64,000 nucleotides of DNA, taken from the NCBI RefSeq assembly GCF_011694515.1, contig NZ_CP050192.1:1807827-1871826 (forward strand), written 5' to 3'. The notes below the pieces were generated by a model that was given only the letters and a program-made list of their open reading frames with translations, was not told the DNA's origin and ran no database searches. Every line of letters begins with the position of its first letter. The first letter of the stretch is position 1. This stretch comes from Mycobacterium sp. DL592. GTDB taxonomy: Bacteria; Actinomycetota; Actinomycetes; Mycobacteriales; Mycobacteriaceae. Below, one piece after another: positions 26,507-35,141 of the stretch. The position numbers and the translations under genes were made by a program.

Positions 26507-28030
26507 ATGCGTACCGTCCCAGGGGCGACCGATCACGTCGTGGTGGTTGGAGCCGGACTGTCGGGCCTGTCCGCTGCGATGCAGCTGGCCGGGCGCGGCC
26601 GATCGGTGACGGTGCTGGAGCGCTACTCGTTCCCCGGCGGGCGGATGGGCCAGGCCGACATTCGCGGATATTCCATCGACACCGGCCCCACCGTGCTGAC
26701 GATGCCCGACATCATCGAAGAGGCGTTCGCCGCTGTCGGCGCCTCGATGGACGACCACCTGCAGCTGGATCTGGTCGACCCGGCCTACCGGGCGTCGTTC
26801 GCCGACGGCTCGTCGCTGGACGTCCACACCGACGCCGCCGCGATGACGGCGGCGATCGAGGACTTCGCCGGCCCGGTCGAGGCAGCCGGCTACCACCGGC
26901 TGCGCGACTGGCTCACCGAGCTGTACCGGGTGGAGATGAACGGGTTCATCGCCTCCAACTTCGACTCCCCGTTGTCGCTGCTGACCCCCCAGCTGGCCCG
27001 GCTGGCCGCTATCGGAGGTTTCCGTGGCTGGGAGAGGATGGTCAGCAAGTACATCAAAGACGAACGGCTCCAACGGGTTTTCACCTTCCAGGCGCTCTAC
27101 GCCGGTGTGCCGCCGCAGCATGCGCTGGCCGCCTACGCGGTGATCGCCTACATGGACACCGTCGCAGGGGTGTACTTCCCGCGCGGCGGTATGCGCGCCG
27201 TGCCCGAAGCGCTCGCGGCCGCGGCGGCCGAGGCGGGCGTGGAGTTCCGCTACCAGTCCTCGGTGACCTCGTTGGAGAAGTCGGGATCTCGGGTCACCGC
27301 GGTGCGCACCGATAATGGCGACCGAATCGCTTGTGACGCAGTGGTTCTCACCACCGAACTGCCGCTGACCTATCAGCTTCTCGGCCGTACCCCGCGCCGT
27401 CCGATCAAGATACTGCCCGCTCCGTCGGCCGTCGTCATCCACGCGGGTGTGCCGTCGGTGGGCGACAAGCTGGTGCACCATAACATCAGCTTCGGCCGCC
27501 AGTGGGCGAAGACCTTCGACGAGATCATCCGCGACGGCACGCTGATGAGTGACCCGTCCCTGCTGGTGACCAGGCCCACGGCGAGCGACCCCAGTCTGGC
27601 CCCGGCCGGACGGGACCTGCTCTACATCCTGGCCCCGGCGCCGAACCTCGAGGCGGGCGTCGTGGACTGGGCATCGGCCGGCGACGCCTACGCCAACCAG
27701 GTCGTCGCGAAGGCGGCCGAGCGCCTGCTTCCGGGCTTGGACGATGACGCCGACATCCTCGACGTCGTCACGCCCGCGGATTGGGCACGGCAGGGGATGG
27801 CTGCCGGTTCGCCGTTCGCGCTGGCCCACACCTTCTCCCAGACCGGGCCGTTCCGGCCCGCCAACCTCGTGCGCGGTGTCGACAACGCGGTGCTGGCCGG
27901 TGGTTCCACCGTCCCCGGCGTCGGTGTGCCCACCGCACTGCTCTCCGGCCGCTTGGCCGCCGATCGGGTCGCCGGACCGGCCGACGAATTCACACGCAAG
28001 CGCACCATCACCAGGTCGGGAAGCAGGTAG
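26507..28030 (+). CDS. crtI: Phytoene desaturase
   Basis: A 507-residue FAD-dependent desaturase that converts phytoene to lycopene (or neurosporene) at the membrane. The dinucleotide-binding motif VVVGAGLSGLSAAMQLAGRG starts at about residue 12 and FPGGRMG follows. The C-terminal CrtI signature is present as AVLAGGSTVPGVGVPTALLS. Length is normal for bacterial CrtI (about 490-510). ATG 26507 is preceded by GAGAAGGAG. It lies between crtE and crtB; crtB starts two bases after its stop. Confidence 0.95.
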   Translation: MRTVPGATDHVVVVGAGLSGLSAAMQLAGRGRSVTVLERYSFPGGRMGQADIRGYSIDTGPTVLTMPDIIEEAFAAVGASMDDHLQLDLVDPAYRASFADGSSLDVHTDAAAMTAAIEDFAGPVEAAGYHRLRDWLTELYRVEMNGFIASNFDSPLSLLTPQLARLAAIGGFRGWERMVSKYIKDERLQRVFTFQALYAGVPPQHALAAYAVIAYMDTVAGVYFPRGGMRAVPEALAAAAAEAGVEFRYQSSVTSLEKSGSRVTAVRTDNGDRIACDAVVLTTELPLTYQLLGRTPRRPIKILPAPSAVVIHAGVPSVGDKLVHHNISFGRQWAKTFDEIIRDGTLMSDPSLLVTRPTASDPSLAPAGRDLLYILAPAPNLEAGVVDWASAGDAYANQVVAKAAERLLPGLDDDADILDVVTPADWARQGMAAGSPFALAHTFSQTGPFRPANLVRGVDNAVLAGGSTVPGVGVPTALLSGRLAADRVAGPADEFTRKRTITRSGSR

Positions 28031-28032
28031 CG

Positions 28033-28965
28033 ATGATCCACACCGAGTTACACGCCGCGGGGATCGACGACGAGCGGCTCCGCGAGTCCTACCGGTACTG
28101 CCGCAAGCTCAACGCCCAGCACGGCCGGACCTACTTCCTGGCCACCCGCCTGCTGGCACCGTCACAGCGCCCGGCCGTGCACGCGCTGTACGGCTTCGCC
28201 CGCTACGCCGACGACATCCTCGACGACCTCGAGTCGACGGCCACCACCGCCGAGCGGGAAGCCCGCCTCGACGAGTTGTCGGCCAAGTTCTTCAGCGGCA
28301 CAGCCGATCCCAGCGAGCCGGTGCTGCCCGCGGTGCTGCACACCGCCCGCACCTACCGCATCCCGCTGGACCTGTTCGACGACTTCCTGACGTCGATGCG
28401 GATGGACCTGACCGTCACCGAGTACGCCGACCGGGCCGCGCTGAACCACTACATGCGGGGATCGGCCGAGGTCATCGGGCTGCAGATGCTGCCGATTCTC
28501 GGGACGGTCGTGCCGACCGCCGAAGCCGAGCCGTTCGCCGAGGCGCTGGGCCGGGCCTTCCAGCTCACCAACTTCCTGCGTGATGTCGACGAAGACCTGG
28601 ATCGCAACCGGGTCTACCTGCCTGCCGACGAACTCGCGGCCTTCGGGGTGGACCGGGACCTGCTGAACTGGTGCCACCGCAGCAACCGCACCGATGCGCG
28701 GGTCCGCCACGCGTTGGCCGCCCAGCACGAGATCACCCGGGAGATCTACCGGGAGGCCCGTAAGGGCATCGCGCTGCTGGCCCCGCAGTCGCGGCCGTGC
28801 GTGACCACCGCGTTCACGTTGTACTCGGAGATCCTCGACCGCATCGAGGCGATCGACTTCGAGGTGTTCAGCCAGCGCGCCACGGTGGGAACCCCCCGTC
28901 GGGTGCAGGTGTTCGCGGGCGGCCTGATCCGCGCCCGCCGGGCCAGAAGCTACGGCGCCGCTTGA
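28033..28965 (+). CDS. crtB: Phytoene synthase
   Basis: A 310-residue squalene/phytoene synthase that joins two GGPP molecules head to head. The two aspartate-rich motifs are seen: YADDILDDLES at about 60-70 and RDVDEDLDRNRVYLP at about 183-197. YFLATRLL and ALGRAFQLTNFLRD are also conserved. Length is normal. The ATG is two bases after crtI, so translation is coupled. The 82-bp gap after it leaves no room for crtYc/crtYd cyclase genes, which often follow here in pigmented mycobacteria. Confidence 0.95.
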   Translation: MIHTELHAAGIDDERLRESYRYCRKLNAQHGRTYFLATRLLAPSQRPAVHALYGFARYADDILDDLESTATTAEREARLDELSAKFFSGTADPSEPVLPAVLHTARTYRIPLDLFDDFLTSMRMDLTVTEYADRAALNHYMRGSAEVIGLQMLPILGTVVPTAEAEPFAEALGRAFQLTNFLRDVDEDLDRNRVYLPADELAAFGVDRDLLNWCHRSNRTDARVRHALAAQHEITREIYREARKGIALLAPQSRPCVTTAFTLYSEILDRIEAIDFEVFSQRATVGTPRRVQVFAGGLIRARRARSYGAA

Positions 28966-29047
28966 TGGAATTCGCGGGTTTGCGCGCTACGGTGTCGCGC
29001 GCCGTCGAATACTGGACCTCGAAGGTGAGCGATCGAAAGGACCCTCA

Positions 29048-29776
29048 GTGGTAAGTGTCGGCCAGCGCGGACTGCGCCGGGAACAGGTTCCCGGTGCCTT
29101 CGACGTCGGTGCCCAGGCTTACGACAAGCTGGTCGGCGCGAATCCGGGCTATCACGACCACCTGCGGATCTCGGCGCGGCGGATGCGTATCGGCGACGGC
29201 GGCCGCGGGCTGCGCCTGCTCGACGCCGGCTGTGGCACCGGTGCCTCGACGGCAGCCCTGCTCGAAGCGGCGCCTTACGCCGAGATCGTCGCGGTCGACG
29301 CGTCGGCAGGCATGCTCGCCGAGGCGAAAGCCAAGTCGTGGCCGGACACCGTGCGGTTCGTGCACAGCCCCATCGAGGGGATCGCCGAGGCTGGCGTGGA
29401 AGGGCCGTTCGACGGGATCCTGGCCGCCTACCTGTTGCGGAATCTGGCCGACCCCGATTCGGTGCTGCGGGCCTTCAAAGCACTGCTGCGGCCCGGGGCG
29501 ACCTTGGCGGTCCACGAGTACTCGGTGAGCGATTCCCGTGCGGCGAAAGCGATTTGGAATGCCGTGTGCTGGGGCATCATCATCCCGGCCGGCTGGCGGC
29601 AGACCGGTGACAGCACGCTGTACCGTCACCTGTGGCGCAGTGTGAACACCTTCGACGGCGCCCGGGACTTCCAGCGCAGGCTCGTCGCGGCGGGGTTCAC
29701 CGGCGTGCACAGCGAGACCATGCCCGGCTGGCAGCGCGACATCGTGCATACGTTCCTGGCGGACGCCCCGCAATGA
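29048..29776 (+). CDS. Class I SAM-dependent methyltransferase of the carotenoid operon (CrtT-like position)
   Basis: A 242-residue methyltransferase with motif I LLDAGCGTGASTAALLE at about 56-72, a GILAAYLLRNLADP motif and LLRPGATLAVHEYS, typical of the UbiE/COQ5-like fold. In Streptomyces griseus a methyltransferase called CrtT lies in the isorenieratene cluster (crtYTU); position here suggests the same role, but the substrate is not established. The GTG start has AAAGGA upstream. The stop overlaps the next ATG (ATGA). Confidence 0.85.
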   Translation: MVSVGQRGLRREQVPGAFDVGAQAYDKLVGANPGYHDHLRISARRMRIGDGGRGLRLLDAGCGTGASTAALLEAAPYAEIVAVDASAGMLAEAKAKSWPDTVRFVHSPIEGIAEAGVEGPFDGILAAYLLRNLADPDSVLRAFKALLRPGATLAVHEYSVSDSRAAKAIWNAVCWGIIIPAGWRQTGDSTLYRHLWRSVNTFDGARDFQRRLVAAGFTGVHSETMPGWQRDIVHTFLADAPQ

Positions 29777-31311
29777 TCGATCCACGCCGAGTCGCCCACC
29801 CGGCGCAGTCCGGGTTGCCGCACGCCAACGCCCTGCCCAACACCCCGCATGTCGTGGTGGTCGGCGCCGGTATCGCCGGTCTTGCCGCCGCCGCCGGTCT
29901 GGCCGAACGGGGGGTGTCCGTCGAGGTCCTGGAACGCCAGGACTATCTGGGCGGCCGCGTCGGCGGCTGGACCGAGAAGTTCGACGACGGCACCGAGGTG
30001 GCCAACAACCGCGGATTCCACGCCTTCTTCAGGCAGTACTACAACCTGCGCTCGCTGTTGCGGCGCAGCGATCCCGGGCTCGACCGGCTCCGGCCCGTCG
30101 AGGACTATCCGCTGGTCGACGGGCACGGTCGTCGCGACACCTTCCGCGGCCTGCCCAAGACGCCGCCGTGGAACGCACTGGTCTTCGCGCTGCGCAGTCC
30201 GACGTTCCGGATGCGAGATCTGGTGCGGCTCAACGCTCCCGCGGCCGCGCCGCTGGCCGCGGTCTCGGTGCCCGACATCTACGACCAGCTCGACGACCTC
30301 GACGCCGAAACCTTCCTGACGAACATCAACTTCCCGGTGGCGGCCCGGCACCTGGCCTTTGAGGTGTTCGCCCGCAGTTTTTTCGCCCGCCCCGACAAGC
30401 TGTCGGCCGCGGAACTGGCGGCGATGTTCCACATCTACTTCCTGGGTTCCAGTGAAGGGCTGGTGTTCGACGTCGCCGAGTCGAACTTCAACACCGCGCT
30501 GTGGGAGCCGTTGGGGGAGTACCTGATCGAGCAGGGCGTCCAGTTCCACACCGGCGTGACGGTCGAGTCGGTCAGCCTGGGCGGGCCCAAGACCCTGCAG
30601 GTGACGATGTCCGGCGGGAAGAGCATCGACGCCGACGGTGTGGTGCTGGCGACCGATCCGGGCGGTCTGAGGCAGATCGTGGCCGGCTCGCCGGGTCTGG
30701 GTGACGAGCGGTGGCGGGAGCAGATTGCCGGTCTGCAGATCGCGCCGCCGTTCGTGGTGCAGCGGCTGTGGCTGGACCGTCCGCTCGAACCCGGGCGCCC
30801 GCCGTTTCTGGGTACCGGGGGACTGGAACCCGTCGACAACATCAGCGTCGTCAGCAACTACGAACGCCAAGCCGCGGAATGGGCTCGCGCCCATGGCGGT
30901 TCGGTGGTCGAGGTGCACTCGTACTCGGTGGTGGACCCGCCGCCCTTCGACGGTCTCCGGGACAAGATGCTGGCCCGGCTGCATCAGCTCTACCCCGAGA
31001 CGGCGACCGCCGGAATCGTCAAGGAGACGATGCTGCTGCGCGACGACTGCCCGCTGTTCGCGCCCGGTGCCTTCGCCAACCGGCCCACTGTGCAGACACC
31101 GGTTCCCAACCTGATGCTCGCCGGTGACGGGATCCGCATCGACCTGCCGGTAGCCTTGATGGAGCGAGCCGCCACTACCGGATGGACGGCGGCGAACCGG
31201 CTGCTGGCCGGGTGGGGGGTCAGCGGGCACACTCTGCATACCGTTCCGGTGCAGGGACGGTCACCGGTCCTGCGCCGCCTGGCAACTCCGAGAAAGGCCC
31301 GGGCGTCATGA
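29773..31311 (+). CDS. crtU: FAD-dependent carotenoid desaturase/methyltransferase, CrtU-like
   Basis: A 512-residue flavoprotein. The FAD motif VVVVGAGIAGLAAAAGLAER is at about 26-45, with LGGRVGGW after it and a C-terminal LAGDGIRIDLPVALMERA signature. CrtU enzymes turn beta-ionone rings into aromatic phi-rings, giving isorenieratene. The HAFFRQYYNLRSLLRR and GRPPFLGTGG segments fit that group better than CrtI. Translation overlaps the methyltransferase (ATGA) and the Rieske gene (ATGA). The activity would need a cyclised carotene, yet no cyclase gene is nearby. Confidence 0.75.
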   Translation: MIDPRRVAHPAQSGLPHANALPNTPHVVVVGAGIAGLAAAAGLAERGVSVEVLERQDYLGGRVGGWTEKFDDGTEVANNRGFHAFFRQYYNLRSLLRRSDPGLDRLRPVEDYPLVDGHGRRDTFRGLPKTPPWNALVFALRSPTFRMRDLVRLNAPAAAPLAAVSVPDIYDQLDDLDAETFLTNINFPVAARHLAFEVFARSFFARPDKLSAAELAAMFHIYFLGSSEGLVFDVAESNFNTALWEPLGEYLIEQGVQFHTGVTVESVSLGGPKTLQVTMSGGKSIDADGVVLATDPGGLRQIVAGSPGLGDERWREQIAGLQIAPPFVVQRLWLDRPLEPGRPPFLGTGGLEPVDNISVVSNYERQAAEWARAHGGSVVEVHSYSVVDPPPFDGLRDKMLARLHQLYPETATAGIVKETMLLRDDCPLFAPGAFANRPTVQTPVPNLMLAGDGIRIDLPVALMERAATTGWTAANRLLAGWGVSGHTLHTVPVQGRSPVLRRLATPRKARAS

Positions 31312-32318
31312 GTATCACGTCGCGGCTGGCCGCACGGTTCCCCAAAGGTATTCCGCTGCAGGTTGTTCCGAAGCTGGACTGGGCCAACCAGAAGCCGACG
31401 TATCAGGACGCCCAGCCCGCGGTGATCGACGCGGCGCTACGGCGTGCCGAACAGCGGCCCAGCGGAAACTGGTTCGTGTTCGCCGCGAGTTCCGACGTGC
31501 GCGCCGACAAGCCGTTCGGCACCCGGGTCGGCGGCGTCGAGATCGTGGCCTGGCGTGACGAGCAGGGAGGGCTGCACGTCGGTCCCGCGGCCTGCCCGCA
31601 CCTGGGGGCCGACTTGGCCACCGGAAGCGTGAACTGCGGTGCGCTGATCTGCCCGTGGCACGGGCTGAAGCTGGAAGGTAAACGCGAATTCGGCTGGAAA
31701 CCGTTGCCCGCGTTCGACGATGGTGTGCTCGTGTGGATCCGGCTCGACCGGATCGGTGGTGAGGAAGCCCTCGATGCCCCGGTGATTCCGGTGCGCCCGG
31801 GGCAGGTCAGCCTGGCTGCGGTGACCAGACTCGAAGGCGTCTGCGAACCCTCGGACATCATCGCCAACCGGCTGGACCCCTGGCACGGCGCATGGTTCCA
31901 TCCGTATTCGTTCACCCAGCTCGAGGTGCTCAGCGCCCCGCCCGACGACGCCGACGAGGCCGCCGACCGTTTCCTGGTCGCCGTGACATTCCGGATGGGG
32001 CGTCTCGGTGTCCCGGTGATCGCGGAGTTCACCACACCGGAGCCGCGCACCATCGTCATGCGGATCGTCGACGGGGAAGGTGCCGGCAGTGTGGTGGAGA
32101 CGCATGCGACTCCGCTGGGGCCGGGTCCCGACGGCCGGCCTCGCACCGCGGTGATCGAAGCCGTGATCGCCCAGTCCGACCGCACCGGCTTCAAGTACTC
32201 GCTTCGGGTCGCGCCGTTGATCACCCCGCTGATGCGGGTGGCGGCGGCCCGTCTGTGGCGCGACGATCTCGCCTACGCAGAACGCCGATTTGCCTTGCGG
32301 GACAATTCATCCAGCTAG
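31308..32318 (+). CDS. Rieske [2Fe-2S] protein with DUF5914 C-terminal domain
   Basis: A 336-residue protein. The Rieske cluster ligands are C96-x-H98 (CPHLG) and C115-x2-H118 (CPWHG), with GNWFVFAASS before them. The C-terminal half from about 170 is the DUF5914 region (LDPWHGAWFHPYSFTQLEVL), which resembles the catalytic half of Rieske oxygenases without their usual mononuclear-iron motif being obvious. In mycobacterial carotenoid clusters such proteins accompany the CrtU-like enzyme, possibly as electron donor or ring oxygenase (inference). The ATG overlaps the crtU-like stop; it is the last gene of the operon. Confidence 0.82.
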   Translation: MSITSRLAARFPKGIPLQVVPKLDWANQKPTYQDAQPAVIDAALRRAEQRPSGNWFVFAASSDVRADKPFGTRVGGVEIVAWRDEQGGLHVGPAACPHLGADLATGSVNCGALICPWHGLKLEGKREFGWKPLPAFDDGVLVWIRLDRIGGEEALDAPVIPVRPGQVSLAAVTRLEGVCEPSDIIANRLDPWHGAWFHPYSFTQLEVLSAPPDDADEAADRFLVAVTFRMGRLGVPVIAEFTTPEPRTIVMRIVDGEGAGSVVETHATPLGPGPDGRPRTAVIEAVIAQSDRTGFKYSLRVAPLITPLMRVAAARLWRDDLAYAERRFALRDNSSS

Positions 32319-32327
32319 GCTCCTAGC

Positions 32328-33401
32328 GTGGCTAAGCGAATAGTGATCTGGGGTACCGGTTTCGTCGGCAAGATGGTCATCCCGGAGGTGCTCGCGCATC
32401 CGGAGTTCGAGCTGGTCGGGGTCGGTGTCAGCAACCCGGCCAAGGTCGGTGTCGACGTCGGCGAGATCTGCGGATTGCATGAACCGGTCGGGGTGGCTGC
32501 GACCGACGACATCGACGCACTGATCGCGCTGAAACCCGACGCGCTCGTGCACTACGGCCCGACCGCCGCGCACGCCGACGTCAACATCGACGTCATCAGC
32601 CGGTTCCTGAGTGCCGGGGTCGACGTGTGCTCGACGGCGATGACACCGTGGGTGTGGCCCAAGATGCACCTCAACCCGCCCAACTGGATCGACCCGATCA
32701 CCCGGGCCTGCGAAGAGGGCCGATCGTCGTGCTTCACCACCGGCATCGATCCCGGTTTCGCCAACGACTTGTTCCCGATGACGCTGATGGGGCTGTGCTC
32801 GCAGGTGCGCCGGGTCCGCGCCTCGGAGTTGCTGGACTACACCAACTACGAGGGTGACTACGAGTTCGAGATGGGCATCGGGCGGGAGCCCGAATTCAAG
32901 CCGCTGCTGCAGAACTCCGATGTGCTGGTGTTCGCGTGGGGTGCGACGGTCCCGATGATCGCCTATGCCGCCGGGATCGAACTCGACGAGATCACCACGA
33001 CCTGGGACAAGTGGGTGACCCCGACCGAGCGCAAGACGGTCAAGGGCGTCATCGAGGCAGGGCACGTGGCGGCCGTGCGGTTCACCATCAACGGCGTATA
33101 CAAGGGCGAGACCCGCATCCAGCTCGAGCACGTCAATCGGATCGGGCACGACGCGGCACCCGACTGGCCCTCCGGCGAGCAGGACGACGTCTACCGCGTC
33201 GATATCGAGGGCACGCCGAGCATCTTCCAGGAGACCGCGTTCCGCTTCACCGACGGATCCGGGCGCGACGCCGCCACGGCGGGCTGCCTGGCCACCGGGC
33301 TGCGGGCGCTCAACGCCGTCCCGGCGGTGAACGATCTGTCCCCGGGATGGGTCACACCCCTGGATCTGCCCCTGATCCCGGGCCGCGGCACCATTCGCTG
33401 A
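32328..33401 (+). CDS. NAD(P)H-dependent amine dehydrogenase / dihydrodipicolinate reductase-fold protein
   Basis: A 357-residue reductase with an N-terminal Rossmann fold (RIVIWGTGFVGKMVIPEVLA) and the later TTGIDPGFANDLFPM and DYTNYEGDYEFEMGIG segments, typical of mycobacterial 'DapB N-terminal' proteins. Family activity is NAD(P)H-linked reductive amination or imine reduction; the substrate here is unknown. It starts with GTG 10 bp after the Rieske gene, so it could be read through from the carotenoid operon, although paralogues occur elsewhere in mycobacteria away from pigment genes. Confidence 0.85.
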   Translation: MAKRIVIWGTGFVGKMVIPEVLAHPEFELVGVGVSNPAKVGVDVGEICGLHEPVGVAATDDIDALIALKPDALVHYGPTAAHADVNIDVISRFLSAGVDVCSTAMTPWVWPKMHLNPPNWIDPITRACEEGRSSCFTTGIDPGFANDLFPMTLMGLCSQVRRVRASELLDYTNYEGDYEFEMGIGREPEFKPLLQNSDVLVFAWGATVPMIAYAAGIELDEITTTWDKWVTPTERKTVKGVIEAGHVAAVRFTINGVYKGETRIQLEHVNRIGHDAAPDWPSGEQDDVYRVDIEGTPSIFQETAFRFTDGSGRDAATAGCLATGLRALNAVPAVNDLSPGWVTPLDLPLIPGRGTIR

Positions 33402-33437
33402 GTAACGTCCGGGGCGGTCACACCGACAGTTTTGGTG

Positions 33438-35141
33438 ATGACTGACCATACGAAACCGGCCATCGGCCTGTCGGTCGGTGCAACCACCCTGGTTGCGGTG
33501 ACGTCGGACCGAAGTGTCACGCGCAAACCGGTTCTCACACTTCCCGGTCTGACGGTCACCGACTTCGTCGACCGCGTCGGCGACCCGGTGGGGATCGTCG
33601 CGCCCGACGGGTCGGTGCACGCGGCAGAAGCGTTGCTGGCGGACGCTCTGCGGGCACTGGCCTACGAGGCGACCGCCGGTCGGCCACTGCCGGGGGCCGC
33701 CGCCGTCACCTACCCCGCGCATTGGCGCCCCCGAGCCGTCGAGGCCCTGCGCCGCGCGCTCGGCCGCCTTCCGGAATGGTCAGCCGGCCAACCCCTGCTG
33801 ATGCCCGATGCGGCGGCGGCCGCGACCGCGCTACAGGCCGATCCCGGGCTGCCGACGCGCGGCATCGTCGCGTTGTGCGACTTCGGCGGCAGCGGAAGCT
33901 CGATCAGCCTGCTCGACGCCGCTGCCGGCTACCGCCCGATTGAGGCGCCACTTCGGCATCTGGACTTCTCCGGTGACCTGATCGACCAGGGTGTGCTGGC
34001 CCATGTGGTCGCCGAACTGTCCGCCGGCGGGACGCTCGACGTCACCGGCACGTCGGCCATCGGGTCGCTGACCCGCCTGCGCGCCGACTGCCGGGCCGCA
34101 AAAGAACGCCTCTCGACGCTTTCGGTGACGGCGGTGCCCGCCGACCTGCCGGGATTCACCGGCGACGTGCGGCTGACCCGCACCGAACTCGACGACGTGG
34201 TGCGCCGCCCGCTGGCCGACGTGGTGTCCGCGGTGCGTGATCTGCTCGACCGCGCCGGGTTGCGGCCTGCCGATCTGGTGGCCGTCGCGTCGGTCGGCGG
34301 CTGCGCGGCCACCCCGGTGATCACCACGACGTTGTCCGAGCACCTGCGGGTACCCGTCGTCACCGCGCCCCGCCCGGCGCTCATCCCGGCGATCGGCGCG
34401 GCGCTGCGGGCCGCCCGCGGTCCGGCCGACGACAGTCCCACCGCGTTGGCCGCCGCGCCGGTGCTACCGGTGGCGCCGGCCGTCGACCTGGCCCCGCGGA
34501 CTGGGGCGGGGCTGGCCTGGTCGCAGGCCCCTGATGTGCCCGACCTCGAGTTGCCGACGGCCGAGCCGGCTCCCGTCGTCCGTCCGCAGATCGATTTCGA
34601 CCACGATCCCGCCGACGCGGTCGAGGTCCCGCAGCCGTGGTACCGGCGGCCATTGCCGGTGGTGGCAGCTGCCCTGCTGGTGATCGTGATGGCCGGGACG
34701 GCCGCAGGGGTGGCGCTGCGCAACGACAGCAGCGCTGCCGCACCGGCGCAGCCGACGCCGAGTGTCACCACCACACCTGAGGCCATTCCCACCGTCCAGG
34801 CCGTGGCGCCGCCCCCGACGTCTGCGGCACCGGTGCCGCTGCAGGCACCCGTCGAGCAGCCCGCGCCGCGGACCGTCGTACAGGTGCCGGCTCCGGTGAC
34901 CCAGGTGGTTCAGGCGCCCCCGGTCACCACCGAGGCGCCGCCACCGCCGCCGGTGACCGAGACGTCGACCACGACCGTGGTCACCACCACGGTGTCGACG
35001 CCGCCGCCGGTCACCGAGACGGCGACCGTCACCGCACCGCCGGCACAGACTCAGCCGCCGCCGCTGATCCCGACCATCCCGCCGATCCCGACGATTCCCG
35101 GTCTGCCGCAGTTCTTCCCGCAGCCCAAGACGTCGGGCTAG
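33438..35141 (+). CDS. Hsp70-like ATPase-fold protein with membrane anchor and Pro/Thr-rich tail
   Basis: A 567-residue protein. Residues 1 to about 320 have actin/Hsp70-fold features (AIGLSVGATTLVAV at the start, ALCDFGGSGSSISLLDA for the second phosphate loop and VASVGGCAATPVITTTLSEH). There is no Hsp70 substrate-binding domain. Residues 405-427 form one membrane helix, followed by a 140-residue outward tail rich in Pro, Thr and Val. Proteins of this layout are mycobacterial and uncharacterised; a role in envelope sensing or assembly is inference. The start is ATG 33438, with a GTG one codon earlier. Its stop shares the CTAG tetranucleotide with the convergent methyltransferase gene. Confidence 0.8.
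   Translation: MTDHTKPAIGLSVGATTLVAVTSDRSVTRKPVLTLPGLTVTDFVDRVGDPVGIVAPDGSVHAAEALLADALRALAYEATAGRPLPGAAAVTYPAHWRPRAVEALRRALGRLPEWSAGQPLLMPDAAAAATALQADPGLPTRGIVALCDFGGSGSSISLLDAAAGYRPIEAPLRHLDFSGDLIDQGVLAHVVAELSAGGTLDVTGTSAIGSLTRLRADCRAAKERLSTLSVTAVPADLPGFTGDVRLTRTELDDVVRRPLADVVSAVRDLLDRAGLRPADLVAVASVGGCAATPVITTTLSEHLRVPVVTAPRPALIPAIGAALRAARGPADDSPTALAAAPVLPVAPAVDLAPRTGAGLAWSQAPDVPDLELPTAEPAPVVRPQIDFDHDPADAVEVPQPWYRRPLPVVAAALLVIVMAGTAAGVALRNDSSAAAPAQPTPSVTTTPEAIPTVQAVAPPPTSAAPVPLQAPVEQPAPRTVVQVPAPVTQVVQAPPVTTEAPPPPPVTETSTTTVVTTTVSTPPPVTETATVTAPPAQTQPPPLIPTIPPIPTIPGLPQFFPQPKTSG

Noticed and set aside
25706..27829. 707-codon open frame on the minus strand
   Set aside because: It is antisense to crtE and crtI, both with full catalytic motifs; shadow frame.
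29626..31239. 537-codon open frame on the minus strand
   Set aside because: It is antisense to the CrtU-like gene, which has FAD and C-terminal signatures.
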